Below are positions 1 through 6,812 of a stretch of DNA of 11,886 nt, one piece after another (the first letter of the stretch is position 1; each line of letters begins with the position of its first letter). Origin of the DNA: a candidate division NPL-UPA2 bacterium (GTDB taxonomy: Bacteria; Bacillota; UBA994); the NCBI GenBank assembly GCA_018725205.1, contig QLUB01000056.1, positions 1 to 11,886 on the forward strand, written 5' to 3'. The notes beneath the pieces are model-generated. The model was given only the letters and a program-made list of their open reading frames with translations, did not search any database and had not been told where the DNA came from. A program made the position numbers and the translations under genes.

Positions 1-1
1 A

Positions 2-987
2 AAGACCTACGAAGAAAAAGAACGCTACTTTGAGAACACGGACTTTTCGCTAGACGATGTCTATCGCGGATCATCGTGGTTGCGGACAAAGGAATTAACA
101 CCGCGGACAATATAGCGTTTTGCCTAGCACGCGGGGATGGCTATGTCTTGTCGCAGACCATACGCGGCGGTAGCAAAGAGATCAAGGATTATGTGCTAAA
201 CAGCGAAGGTTATACAGAAGCAGGTGATGGCTACAAGATTAAGTCTAGGCTCTACCCACGTGAAATTGCCGTAAGCAACGCCCAAGGCGGGAGAACCAAG
301 TTGCGGGTTGATGAGAAACACGTGGTGTTTTACAGCGCCGACTATGACCGTAAAGCCAAAGCCGACCGTGCGCCAGCTCTCCAAAAGGCCCGCGATCTAG
401 TTAAAAGCCCGTCACGCTACAACAAGGCCACTTCCTACGGTGCGGCAAAGTACTTGAAGAACCTGTGTTTCGACCCCACGACCGGTGAGATAGTGACCAC
501 TAAGCAGAAGCCCTTCTTCGATGAGGACAAGCTGCGTGAGGAAGAAAAGTTCGACGGCTATTACGCTATCGTCACCAGCGAGTGGCAAAAGAGTGCCACA
601 GAGATCGTCGACATCTACCGTGGTTTATGGCGCATCGAAGAGGCGTTCAAGGTCACCAAAAGCGACCTGGAAGCACGTCCTGTATATCTATCTCGCCATG
701 ACCACATACAGGCACATTTCCTGATCTGTTTCGTCGCGCTGGTGATCGCCCGCCTGTTAGCGCAAGGCTTAGGCAACAAATACACAATCGCCAAGCTAGT
801 AGAGAGCCTCAACAAAGCTTCCGGCAGTCGGTTAGAAGAAAACTGGTATGTCTTTGACCACGCCGACGAGATCACCCGAGCGGTTTCCTCGACCCTAGGA
901 ATAGACCTAAGCCGCAAGTATCTCAGCTTAGGCGACATCAAAAAGATTTTAGGGGCCTCGAAAAAGGCCTTGTTCTGCAACAACTAA
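2..987 (+). pseudogene. IS1634-like (IS4-type DDE) transposase, internally deleted and frameshifted, 5' end outside window
   Basis: Two pieces of one transposase can be read. Bases 2-67 in frame 2 encode a short N-terminal-region segment ending in LDDVYR, like the part before the catalytic core in IS1634-type enzymes. From about base 67 the match moves to frame 1 (RIIVVADKGINTADN) and runs to the TAA at 985-987. That part holds the second catalytic Asp (VADKG), the YRGLWRIEEAFKVTK block with the third acidic residue, and the family's usual C-terminal tail. The stretch that should carry the first catalytic Asp is missing, and the join is out of frame (frame 1 has a TGA at 31-33). I infer a deletion of roughly 100-150 codons with its junction near bases 65-70. 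A protein from the GTG at 76 (303 aa) would lack the first catalytic Asp and could not transpose. Family assignment is firm; the exact IS is not known. Confidence 0.82.
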
Positions 988-1002
988 TTGTAGAGCAAAA
1001 AA

Positions 1003-1069
1003 GCCGCAAGCCTCTTGCTGCACAAGGACCTAGCGGCCTAAATTTTTGCGGGAACTGCAAAAGTCAGGA
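1003..1069 (+). other. Possible right end of the IS element, with weak hairpin
   Basis: Just after the transposase stop, GCCGC (1003-1007) can pair with GCGGC (1033-1037), followed by CTAAATTTTT. This is a weak terminator-like structure with a long loop. The next sequence, TTTTTGCGGGAACTGCAAAA (1043-1062), resembles the kind of terminal sequence found at IS1634-type ends. The left end is outside the window, so no inverted repeat or target duplication can be checked. Treat the boundary as a guess. Confidence 0.25.
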
Positions 1070-1197
1070 TAGGAGGCGGCAGGGCAAGCCATGCAACTTC
1101 CTGAAGTTCGCACACCTAATGACTAAGTATCGCCTAGCCCCGGCGACCATCCGGGTCAGCATCTTTCTCTCCTGACCCCTGCGAATGTTGTTGTGAA
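1070..1197. other. Intergenic stretch between IS remnant and intron remnant
   Basis: No gene is recognised here. One hairpin is visible: GGGTCAG (1153-1159) with CTGACCC (1172-1178), a 7-bp stem around a pyrimidine-rich 12-nt loop. It lies 20 bases before the group II intron domain V. It could be a leftover of an upstream intron domain, but this is not established. A short open stretch in one frame (about 38 codons from near 1061, ending TGA at about 1173) matches no protein I recognise. Confidence 0.4.
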
Positions 1198-1264
1198 GAG
1201 CCGGATGCCTTAATAGGGCACGTCCGGATCTGTGAGAAGCAGGCGCAGTGATGCGCCTTGCTTA
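1198..1264 (+). ncRNA. Group II intron remnant: domain V and domain VI
   Basis: Bases 1198-1230 have the layout of domain V, the catalytic hairpin of group II introns. The 5' strand GAGCCGGATGCC (1198-1209) carries an AGC triad at 1199-1201. A 6-nt loop follows (1210-1215), then the 3' strand GGGCACGTCCGGATC. The lower stem pairs CCGGAT with GTCCGG, the two-base bulge falls at A1220-C1221, and the upper stem pairs GCC with GGC. Bases 1236-1264 form a second stem-loop (AGGCGCA, loop GTGA, TGCGCCT, extended by AAGC/GCTT around one unpaired T), in the place and size of domain VI. The spacing matches real introns. The wording (GTCCGGATCTG after the bulge) recalls bacterial class C introns, which is my recollection only. 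No reverse transcriptase/maturase reading frame lies upstream in the window, and domains I-III are not recognisable, so this is a 3' fragment. The probable intron 3' end is near 1264-1272. Confidence 0.78.
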
Positions 1265-1270
1265 CTCGAC

Positions 1271-1291
1271 CCTGTTCCTCCCCCTGTCCCC
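1271..1291 (-). repeat. G-rich repeat-like motif next to prepilin stop codon
   Basis: Read on the minus strand, directly after the prepilin TAG, comes GGGGGACAGGGGGAGGAACA, ending in GG. It shares the GGGGGAC core with the motif at 7668-7686 between hbd and murD. Such GGGGGAC motifs recur in many Clostridia genomes as short dispersed repeats; that is from memory and was not searched. Confidence 0.3.
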
Positions 1292-1639
1292 CTACGGGTG
1301 AAAGGGGCATGCTACGAGGTGGTGATGGTCGTAATGATACTCTATATCGTGGGCGGGGCAGCGCGGGATACGGTCAAGAAATTGCGGAAACAGGTCTGCT
1401 ACGGTAGCGGGGTAGTGGCCATACATAACGGCAAAGTACTCGGTTGCATTCTGCACGATGTTCTGATTAAATCTACATGCGGACGCCTCCCACTCCCGGT
1501 CCATGAGGCTACCCCGCATATCGCTAGTTCCCGCAGCCGCAGGCAGTATGCGCGTCACGACTAGGGCGGAAACAACGGCGATGATGCTAACTACTACTAG
1601 CAGCTCAACTAGCGTGTAACCTTTAGTGCGTAGGTTTAT
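1292..1639 (-). CDS. Type IV prepilin / pseudopilin-like small protein, apparent ATA start
   Basis: The 115-residue product starts INLRTKGYTLVELLVVVSII. This is a classic class III prepilin signal: a short positively charged leader (six residues), Gly just before the predicted cleavage site, an aromatic residue at +1, Glu at +5, then a hydrophobic helix of about 20 residues. The first in-frame ATG lies far inside the protein (residue 41) and the GTG at 1558 would remove the leader and most of the helix. A perfect AGGAGG (minus strand, 1648-1653) sits 8 bases before the ATA at 1639-1637, and an in-frame TAG lies just upstream, so ATA is the only sensible start. The C-terminal part has three Cys (CRFNQN, RCPAH, ACPFH) and a YPATVADLFPQFLDRIP segment, as in GspG/ComGC-like minor pilins with a C-terminal CPxH. 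Expected role: substrate of prepilin peptidase, in a pilus, secretion or DNA-uptake filament. No other pilus gene is in the window. Confidence 0.85.
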   Translation of the reverse strand: MNLRTKGYTLVELLVVVSIIAVVSALVVTRILPAAAGTSDMRGSLMDREWEASACRFNQNIVQNATEYFAVMYGHYPATVADLFPQFLDRIPRCPAHDIEYHYDHHHLVACPFHP

Positions 1640-1682
1640 GGCAGACCCCTCCTCTGACTACTCTCAGCTGGAGTCTGCCCAG

Positions 1683-1688
1683 ATTATA
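1683..1688 (-). promoter_or_regulatory. Candidate -10 box for the prepilin gene
   Basis: The minus strand reads TATAAT here, about 30 bases upstream of the AGGAGG of the prepilin gene. No good -35 hexamer is found at 15-19 bases (TCCCAT at 17), so this is a candidate only. It lies in the 82-bp gap shared with the divergent nucleotidyltransferase gene. Confidence 0.35.
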
Positions 1689-1721
1689 GTTTCCTTAGAC
1701 TAGGAATGGGAGTGGGGAGTC

Positions 1722-3122
1722 ATGCTCGAGCAACTGCGGCAATTGAGCCGCTTGACGGACATATTAGTCGTCGGTGGGGCAGTACGGGATCTTTTCTTAG
1801 GGCGAGAACAGGATAGCCCTGACATCGACCTTTTGCTGCCCACCCACTGCTTCCATGACGCATTAGTTGAGATGGAGCAAGTCCTTGGGCGATCGCCCTT
1901 TCCGCTCAGCGCGGAGCGAGGGTTTTTTAGATTCGTCCTTAATGGGGCAACTTGTGACATATCGCCGCTATCAGGCGAGTTGGCGGAGAACCTCGCGCAG
2001 CGCGACTTTACGGTAAACTCCATGGCCCTTTCTCTCGGCGACTATCTAGACCGCCGCCTAGACAAAGTACACGACCCTTACGGCGGCAAGGCTCATCTCA
2101 AGGAGAAGCTGCTGTCCCCCACACATGACCTTGCCCTGCAAAACGACGCTGTGCGCATCCTACGTGCCGCACGCTTGATGGCAGAATATGGGCTTACGCC
2201 GACTGCCGAGCTCTCGCTGCAGGCCGCAAAGACCAGTTTCTTGCTCAAAGAATGCGCTGGGGAGCGAATCTGGGCCGAGCTGGCACGCATCCTAAACGCG
2301 CATTCCGCGCCGCTGGTGCTTGATTGGCTGGACACCGCAGGTGTATGGGACGCGCTGTTGCCGGAACTATCCAGAGAGAAAGGTGTCACGCAGAACCGCT
2401 ACCACAGCTACTGCGTGTACGAGCACTCCCGGCAAGCGTTTCGCTTTTATGTCCAAGTTTGGCACTCCCCCGATTTCCTTTCTGCGAAGCTCAGGAGTCG
2501 CGTTCAGGCAGAACTAGCGGAGCTTGATTTCCATATGCAGGCCGTCTGTAAGTTAGGCGCGCTATTGCATGACATAGGAAAACCGCCGACTCAAGCCTTA
2601 CAAGAGGACGGCAGGACCACTTTCTATCGCCACGAACAGGTTGGGCAGGAGATGGTGTCGGCTGTGTCAGGGCGGCTCAAGCTACCGCAAGCCGAAGCCA
2701 AAGCACTGGCTCGCTTTGTGCGGTGGCACATGTACTTAGGCCAGTTGGCGCGGCTACCCCGCCTGCATAACGGGCACCTATACCGCATAGCACGGCGCTA
2801 CGGTGAGGCAAGCGTACCGCTGGCCCTCTTTGCGGTGGCCGATTTTCTTGGCAAAGGGGAGCAAGCACAACACGAGCAAAACTACGGAAGAATTGTGCGT
2901 GCGGCAGAGACCTTCCTTGAGGTTTGGGTTTTTAAGAAGCTAGAGGTAATTCGGCCCGAGCTCCCAATTACTGCGCCCGAACTAATGTGTGAACTGTTGC
3001 TGCCCCCAGGTAGATGGATAGGCGAGACAATGGACTATCTCAGCGAGCAGGCGGCCATGGGCAACTTGACGAGCCGCGAGCAGGCCGTGTTGCTAGCGCG
3101 TGAGTTTTGCCAGCGCCGATAA
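1722..3122 (+). CDS. cca: CCA-adding-type tRNA nucleotidyltransferase with HD domain
   Basis: This is a 466-residue class II nucleotidyltransferase of the CCA-adding/poly(A) polymerase family, which adds or repairs the 3' CCA of tRNAs using CTP and ATP. The head domain shows VGGAVRDLFLG (17-27), the metal-binding DID (Asp34, Asp36) and third carboxylate Asp79, RDFTVNSMA (94-102), DPYGG, RILRAAR and GERIWAEL, the usual order. The second half carries an HD-type phosphohydrolase domain: an EHS histidine, LLHDIGKP with His283-Asp284, FYRHEQVG and a later VADF. ATG at 1722 follows the purine-rich GGGAGTGGGGAG. A CCA-adding enzyme cannot be told from an A-adding or CC-adding enzyme by eye. All eight tRNA genes in the window encode CCA, so in this organism the enzyme would mainly repair ends. 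It is divergent from the prepilin gene and convergent with pyk. Confidence 0.9.
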   Translation: MLEQLRQLSRLTDILVVGGAVRDLFLGREQDSPDIDLLLPTHCFHDALVEMEQVLGRSPFPLSAERGFFRFVLNGATCDISPLSGELAENLAQRDFTVNSMALSLGDYLDRRLDKVHDPYGGKAHLKEKLLSPTHDLALQNDAVRILRAARLMAEYGLTPTAELSLQAAKTSFLLKECAGERIWAELARILNAHSAPLVLDWLDTAGVWDALLPELSREKGVTQNRYHSYCVYEHSRQAFRFYVQVWHSPDFLSAKLRSRVQAELAELDFHMQAVCKLGALLHDIGKPPTQALQEDGRTTFYRHEQVGQEMVSAVSGRLKLPQAEAKALARFVRWHMYLGQLARLPRLHNGHLYRIARRYGEASVPLALFAVADFLGKGEQAQHEQNYGRIVRAAETFLEVWVFKKLEVIRPELPITAPELMCELLLPPGRWIGETMDYLSEQAAMGNLTSREQAVLLAREFCQRR

Positions 3123-3153
3123 AGGGACGTCACTTCACCTGCGCGTGTCCCTT
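3122..3153. terminator. Weak inverted repeat between convergent cca and pyk
   Basis: AAGGGAC (3122-3128) pairs with GTCCCTT (3147-3153), and an alternative inner CAC/GTG pair is possible. It overlaps the last codons of pyk and the stop of cca. There is no T-tract on the plus strand and only TTT on the minus strand. It could be a bidirectional terminator, but the support is thin. Confidence 0.3.
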
Positions 3154-4878
3154 GTAGATGAGTCCGCGACTGCCGTCGAGAGTGACGAGCTGACCGTCCT
3201 TAAGAATCTGGGTTGCGCCGGCCACGCCAATGATGGTGGCTTTGTTTAAGTTTAGTCCCACGATGGCCGCGTGTGAGGTCAGTCCGCTTTCCTCAGCGAC
3301 TATGCCTGCCGCCTTAGGCAGCACACTCATATACTCACGGTCAGTCGTTGCAGTTACGAGGATATCCCCATCCATAAGCTTGGCTTCGGCTTCCGCCGCA
3401 TTCTTGGCTATGCAAACCCGGCCCTCGGCGTTAAGCGCGCCAATGCCGATGCCGCGCGCTAACACATCTCCGACGATATGGATTTTGATTAAGTTAGTAG
3501 TGCCCGGTACGCCCACGGGAACACCGGCAGTAATAACAACCAAGTCGCCGTTCTTAATTAGGCCTGCCTGCAGCGAACGTTTGACCGCTTCGTCCATCAT
3601 CTCGTCTGTGGTAGCAATGGTTTCACCCAAAACCGGGTAGACCCCCCACAAAAGATTTAGGCGCCGCGCCGTTACCTCTTGGGTGGTGACCGCAATGATG
3701 GGGGCTTTAGGGCGGTACTTGGCGACCATTCTCGCGGTCCAGCCAGACTGCGTTGACGTAATAATGGCAGCTGCCTCCAGTTGCGATGCTGCTTGCACGG
3801 TAGCATGGCTAATGGCGTCGGTGACTGTGGCAGCAGCTTGGTAGCCGTGACCGTGCTCCGTATTGTAGGTAAGCGCTTGTTCGGTGCGGGTGGCGATGCG
3901 GGCCATGGTTACGACCGACTCGAGTGGGTACTTACCACTTGCGGTTTCGCCGGAGAGCATAATCGCATCGGTTCCGTCAAACACTGCGTTGGCGACATCG
4001 CTGGCTTCTGCCCTCGTCGGGCGGGGATTGCGAATCATGGAGTCAAGCATTTGCGTGGCCGTAATCACGGGCTTGCCTGCGGCGTTCCCCTTCCGGATCA
4101 TCTGCTTCTGGATAAGAGGAACTTCCTCCGCCGGGAACTCAACGCCCATGTCGCCCCGCGCGACCATGAACCCGTCCGCGACTTTAAGAATGGCATCGAG
4201 GTTGTCTACGCCCTCTTTGTTCTCGATTTTTGCGATGATCGGTACATTCCCGCCGCACGACTCAAGGCATTTGCGTACGGCCAACACGTCAGCAGCGGTG
4301 CGCATAAACGAGGCCGCAATCAGGTCTACGCCGTGCATAACGCCAAAGCGCAGGTCCGCTTCGTCTTGCGGTGAAATTGCGGGCAAGTTAACGCGTTTGC
4401 CGGGGACATTAAGCCCCTTGCGGTTGCTAAGCGGGCCCCCTACCACGACACGGCAGTGCACTTCACTCTCGGTCGTGCTTTCCACTCTAAACTCAAGCAA
4501 GCCATCGTCAAGCAGGAGGCGGTCTCCCGTGCGCACATCTTGCGGTAACCCTTGGTACGTTACGCTGACCTGCTCGGCGGTGCCCGCGACGGGCCTAGTT
4601 GTCAGCGTAAACGAATCCCCCGCAGACAGGGTTATCGGCCCGTCGGCAAAAGTGCCGATACGGATTTCCGGCCCCTTAGTATCGAGCATGATAGCTATGT
4701 ACTTGCCCTCGAGCTCTGCTGCCTCGCGGATTGCCCTGAGCCTAACTAAGTGTTCGTCATGTGTGCCATGTGAGAAATTAAGCCTTGCGATGTCCATGCC
4801 TGCGCGGATCAAGCTTTGCAGCATGGGTTTTTCCGAGCTCGCGGGTCCGATAGTACAGACGATTTTGGTCTTACGCAT
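3130..4878 (-). CDS. pyk: Pyruvate kinase with C-terminal PEP-utilizer-type domain
   Basis: This 582-residue enzyme converts phosphoenolpyruvate and ADP to pyruvate and ATP, the last step of glycolysis, in the cytosol. It opens with KTKIVCTIGPAS and has ARLNFSHG (31-38), the catalytic Lys217 and metal-binding Glu219 in AKIENKEG, Asp243 in ARGDMGVEF, and the long ITATQMLDSM / PTRAEASDVANAV signature. TKGPEIRIG has Glu71 at the place of rabbit Glu117, which in this family marks K+-dependent enzymes. Residues from about 490 form the extra C-terminal domain of Bacillus/Geobacillus-type pyruvate kinases, related to the mobile phosphohistidine domain of PEP-utilizing enzymes. It keeps a TSHAAIVG motif (His about 536). 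The length fits the 585-590 aa type. It lies 35 bp downstream of the YczE-type gene on the same strand, with AGGAGAAAGGA before its ATG, so it is probably the last gene of that operon. Confidence 0.96.
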   Translation of the reverse strand: MRKTKIVCTIGPASSEKPMLQSLIRAGMDIARLNFSHGTHDEHLVRLRAIREAAELEGKYIAIMLDTKGPEIRIGTFADGPITLSAGDSFTLTTRPVAGTAEQVSVTYQGLPQDVRTGDRLLLDDGLLEFRVESTTESEVHCRVVVGGPLSNRKGLNVPGKRVNLPAISPQDEADLRFGVMHGVDLIAASFMRTAADVLAVRKCLESCGGNVPIIAKIENKEGVDNLDAILKVADGFMVARGDMGVEFPAEEVPLIQKQMIRKGNAAGKPVITATQMLDSMIRNPRPTRAEASDVANAVFDGTDAIMLSGETASGKYPLESVVTMARIATRTEQALTYNTEHGHGYQAAATVTDAISHATVQAASQLEAAAIITSTQSGWTARMVAKYRPKAPIIAVTTQEVTARRLNLLWGVYPVLGETIATTDEMMDEAVKRSLQAGLIKNGDLVVITAGVPVGVPGTTNLIKIHIVGDVLARGIGIGALNAEGRVCIAKNAAEAEAKLMDGDILVTATTDREYMSVLPKAAGIVAEESGLTSHAAIVGLNLNKATIIGVAGATQILKDGQLVTLDGSRGLIYKGHAQVK

Positions 4879-4913
4879 TCTGTAATCGTTCCTTTCTCCT
4901 GAGGGTATCTAAG

Positions 4914-5582
4914 CTAGAGAGGGGGTTTTGCCCTTGCCACCGGCACATGCATGACAGTGCTAGCAAGTTCGCTCTTAGTAGTGAGTAGCCTGAAGAACTC
5001 AAAAAAGAGCTCTATTGCAGGACCTAAGCCTATGGACAACACAAGCGTGCCCAAGCCTACCGGACCGCCCAATAGCCAGCCTAGTACCAGCACGGTTGTC
5101 TCCATCCCCGTGCGTATGGAGCGTACCGGCCACGCCGTGCGCCTAATCAAGGCTAGCATCAGGCTGTCGCGCGGACCGGCGCCGAGGCCAGCACTCATGT
5201 ACATAGCGCCGCCAAAGCCCATTAGCAGAGTTGAGGCGAAGAGGTAGAACAGGCCGACCATAGGGGAGGGTGCAGGAGGAACAAGGCCCATGGCGACAGA
5301 TGCGTCGAAAAACCAGCCAATGAGCAGCATATTAAGGACGGTACCAATCGCAGGCTTGATGCCAAGGAAGTAGCTCGCCGCAATGATGGCCAATCCCACT
5401 ATTTGGCTTATTTGCCCTTGTGTCAGGCCGCTGTGGCCGGCAACCCCTAGGTGGAATACAGTCCATGCGCCCACACCTAGGTTAGCTTTAATCGAAAGGT
5501 CAATGGCTACTCCGATAACCACGAAGGCCACTACAAGGCAGACAAGGCGTAGGGTTAGCAGTGCTCGCTCCGGAATTTTCAT
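4914..5582 (-). CDS. YczE-type integral membrane protein
   Basis: The product is a 222-residue hydrophobic protein with about five membrane segments. It has the family's recognisable middle, MYMSAGLGAGPRDSLM, followed by GWLLGGPVGLGTLVLSIGLGP, as in YczE/YyaS-like proteins (COG2364-type). The family's function is not established; B. subtilis YczE has been linked to surfactin production. I chose the ATG at 5582 because GGGAGG lies 10 bases before it. The longer frame from a GTG at 5606 would place that Shine-Dalgarno inside the gene. It starts 39 bp after the second CHR gene and ends 35 bp before pyk, all on the minus strand, which suggests one transcript. A transport or membrane role is inferred only from its hydrophobicity and neighbours. 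Confidence 0.82.
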   Translation of the reverse strand: MKIPERALLTLRLVCLVVAFVVIGVAIDLSIKANLGVGAWTVFHLGVAGHSGLTQGQISQIVGLAIIAASYFLGIKPAIGTVLNMLLIGWFFDASVAMGLVPPAPSPMVGLFYLFASTLLMGFGGAMYMSAGLGAGPRDSLMLALIRRTAWPVRSIRTGMETTVLVLGWLLGGPVGLGTLVLSIGLGPAIELFFEFFRLLTTKSELASTVMHVPVARAKPPL

Positions 5583-5621
5583 GCTGAAACAACCTCCCTC
5601 GCACACTCTCGTCGCGCCTTC

Positions 5622-6140
5622 TTAGAATAGTATCACACCTACGACACCGGAGAGTACAAGCAGTAATATGGGGTTAAGGCGAGTTTTGAGCATGAGCAGC
5701 AGAGTTGTTGCGGCCACGACAACGCTGTAAGTGTCATAGATAGTCCTAGTGCCGATGTTTATGGCTGCCATCAGGATAAGCACTACGACAATGGGCCGTA
5801 CCGCAGCAAATGCCGCCTTTAGTTGCGGCGCTCCTTGGTATTTAACGTAAACATACGACAAAACCCCGATAACTAACAGTGATGGCAAAACTACTCCTAG
5901 GGTGGCCATAATGGAGCCAAGCACCCCAGCCATACGGTAACCTACAAAAGTCGCGGAGTTGATGGCGATGGGCCCCGGCGTAATCTCGGCGATAGCGAGG
6001 ATGTCGAGAAACTCGCGCGCCGAGAGCCATTGTTGTCGCTGCACTATTTCGCGCTCGATCAAGGGAATCATGGCATAGCCGCCGCCATAGCTAAAAAACC
6101 CTACAATAAAGAAGCTAGCGAAAAGTCGGGGCAGTATCAC
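5622..6140 (-). CDS. Chromate transporter, short CHR half (second gene of pair)
   Basis: The 172-residue membrane protein has the CHR domain pattern: SYGGGYAMIPLIEREIV, then W-x4-EF-DILAIAEITPGPIAIN and several hydrophobic helices. Short CHR proteins (about 170-200 aa) work as pairs of an N-type and a C-type half, as in B. subtilis YwrA/YwrB, where both are needed. The GTG start at 6140 overlaps the TGA of the preceding CHR gene (GTGA, 4 bp), so translation is probably coupled. The pair is thought to export chromate; in anaerobes the true substrate may be another oxyanion. The specificity cannot be read from sequence. Confidence 0.9.
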   Translation of the reverse strand: MILPRLFASFFIVGFFSYGGGYAMIPLIEREIVQRQQWLSAREFLDILAIAEITPGPIAINSATFVGYRMAGVLGSIMATLGVVLPSLLVIGVLSYVYVKYQGAPQLKAAFAAVRPIVVVLILMAAINIGTRTIYDTYSVVVAATTLLLMLKTRLNPILLLVLSGVVGVILF

Positions 6141-6709
6141 CTACGGCTACCTTCCTCTCCCTTTTGCAGATAGAAAAAGCGCGAAAGCCCAATTAACGCT
6201 GCGATGGGGATTAGGACTGCGGGGTGCGGGTTTAGCAGCAAGCCAATGAGTAGCGTGACGCCTGCTAGGGCTATGCTAAACTTATCAACGAGGATCTTCT
6301 GACCTAGTTTTATCGCCGCTGCGGCAATCAGCGCTACTACTGCCGGTCGCACCCCCATAAAGAAGGCGTTGAGCATGGGGGACTGACCCGCCTGCGGCAA
6401 TAGCGCGGCTATGAGGAGGATAATAAAGAAAGACGGAGCAACGACGCCAGCGGTAGCGGCCGCGACGCCTTTTAGTCCAAGTAGTTTGTGGCCTGTAAGT
6501 ATGGCAGTGTTGACTGCTATCGCCCCCGGTCCGGACTGAGCTATGGCTAGCACGTCTATAAACTCCTCGGTGGAGAGCCACTGCCTGTGCTCCACGACCT
6601 CCCGTTCGATAACCGGGAGCATGGCGACGCCGCCGCCGAAAGTAAATGCGCCCACCTTAAAGAAGCTCCCGAATAGAGATGCGGCAGAGAGGTTACCACG
6701 CTTGTCCAA
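6137..6709 (-). CDS. Chromate transporter, short CHR half (first gene of pair)
   Basis: This is a 190-residue paralogue of the next gene, with FGGGVAMLPVIEREVVEH, W-x4-EFIDVLAIAQSGPGAIAVN and hydrophobic segments that follow. It lacks the second domain of long ChrA proteins and so is one half of a two-gene CHR transporter. A TTG at 6709 is the likely start: GAGGAG (minus strand, 6718-6723) lies 8 bases before it. The GTG at 6718 touches that Shine-Dalgarno, and longer upstream readings run through the promoter region. The gene overlaps the second CHR gene by 4 bp. It heads the apparent operon CHR-CHR-yczE-like-pyk. Confidence 0.88.
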   Translation of the reverse strand: MDKRGNLSAASLFGSFFKVGAFTFGGGVAMLPVIEREVVEHRQWLSTEEFIDVLAIAQSGPGAIAVNTAILTGHKLLGLKGVAAATAGVVAPSFFIILLIAALLPQAGQSPMLNAFFMGVRPAVVALIAAAAIKLGQKILVDKFSIALAGVTLLIGLLLNPHPAVLIPIAALIGLSRFFYLQKGEEGSRR

Positions 6710-6733
6710 AACTATCACTCCTCTACATACAGC

Positions 6734-6742
6734 ATTATAACA
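6734..6742 (-). promoter_or_regulatory. Extended -10 promoter for the CHR-CHR-yczE-pyk operon
   Basis: The minus strand reads TGTTATAAT, a perfect extended -10 element (TGnTATAAT). It lies 11 bases before TAGAGGAG and 25 bases before the TTG start. No good -35 box is found at 16-18 bases, which is usual for extended -10 promoters. The leader would be very short. Confidence 0.6.
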
Positions 6743-6812
6743 CGCACTGGGAAAAGGATATCGACATTCCTGCAGCGAAAGCATATCCAAGGGAGTGAAA
6801 GGAGATTGTTTC

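Noticed and set aside
1232..1564. Plus-strand open frame of 110 codons across the intron end and prepilin region
   Set aside because: It overlaps domain VI of the intron and is antisense to the prepilin gene. The product resembles nothing and it has no ribosome binding site.
3884..4885. Long plus-strand open frame (333 codons) antisense to pyruvate kinase
   Set aside because: The opposite strand encodes a full, motif-rich pyruvate kinase. The antisense product is Ser/Arg/Thr-rich with no family resemblance and no ribosome binding site, so it is a coding shadow.
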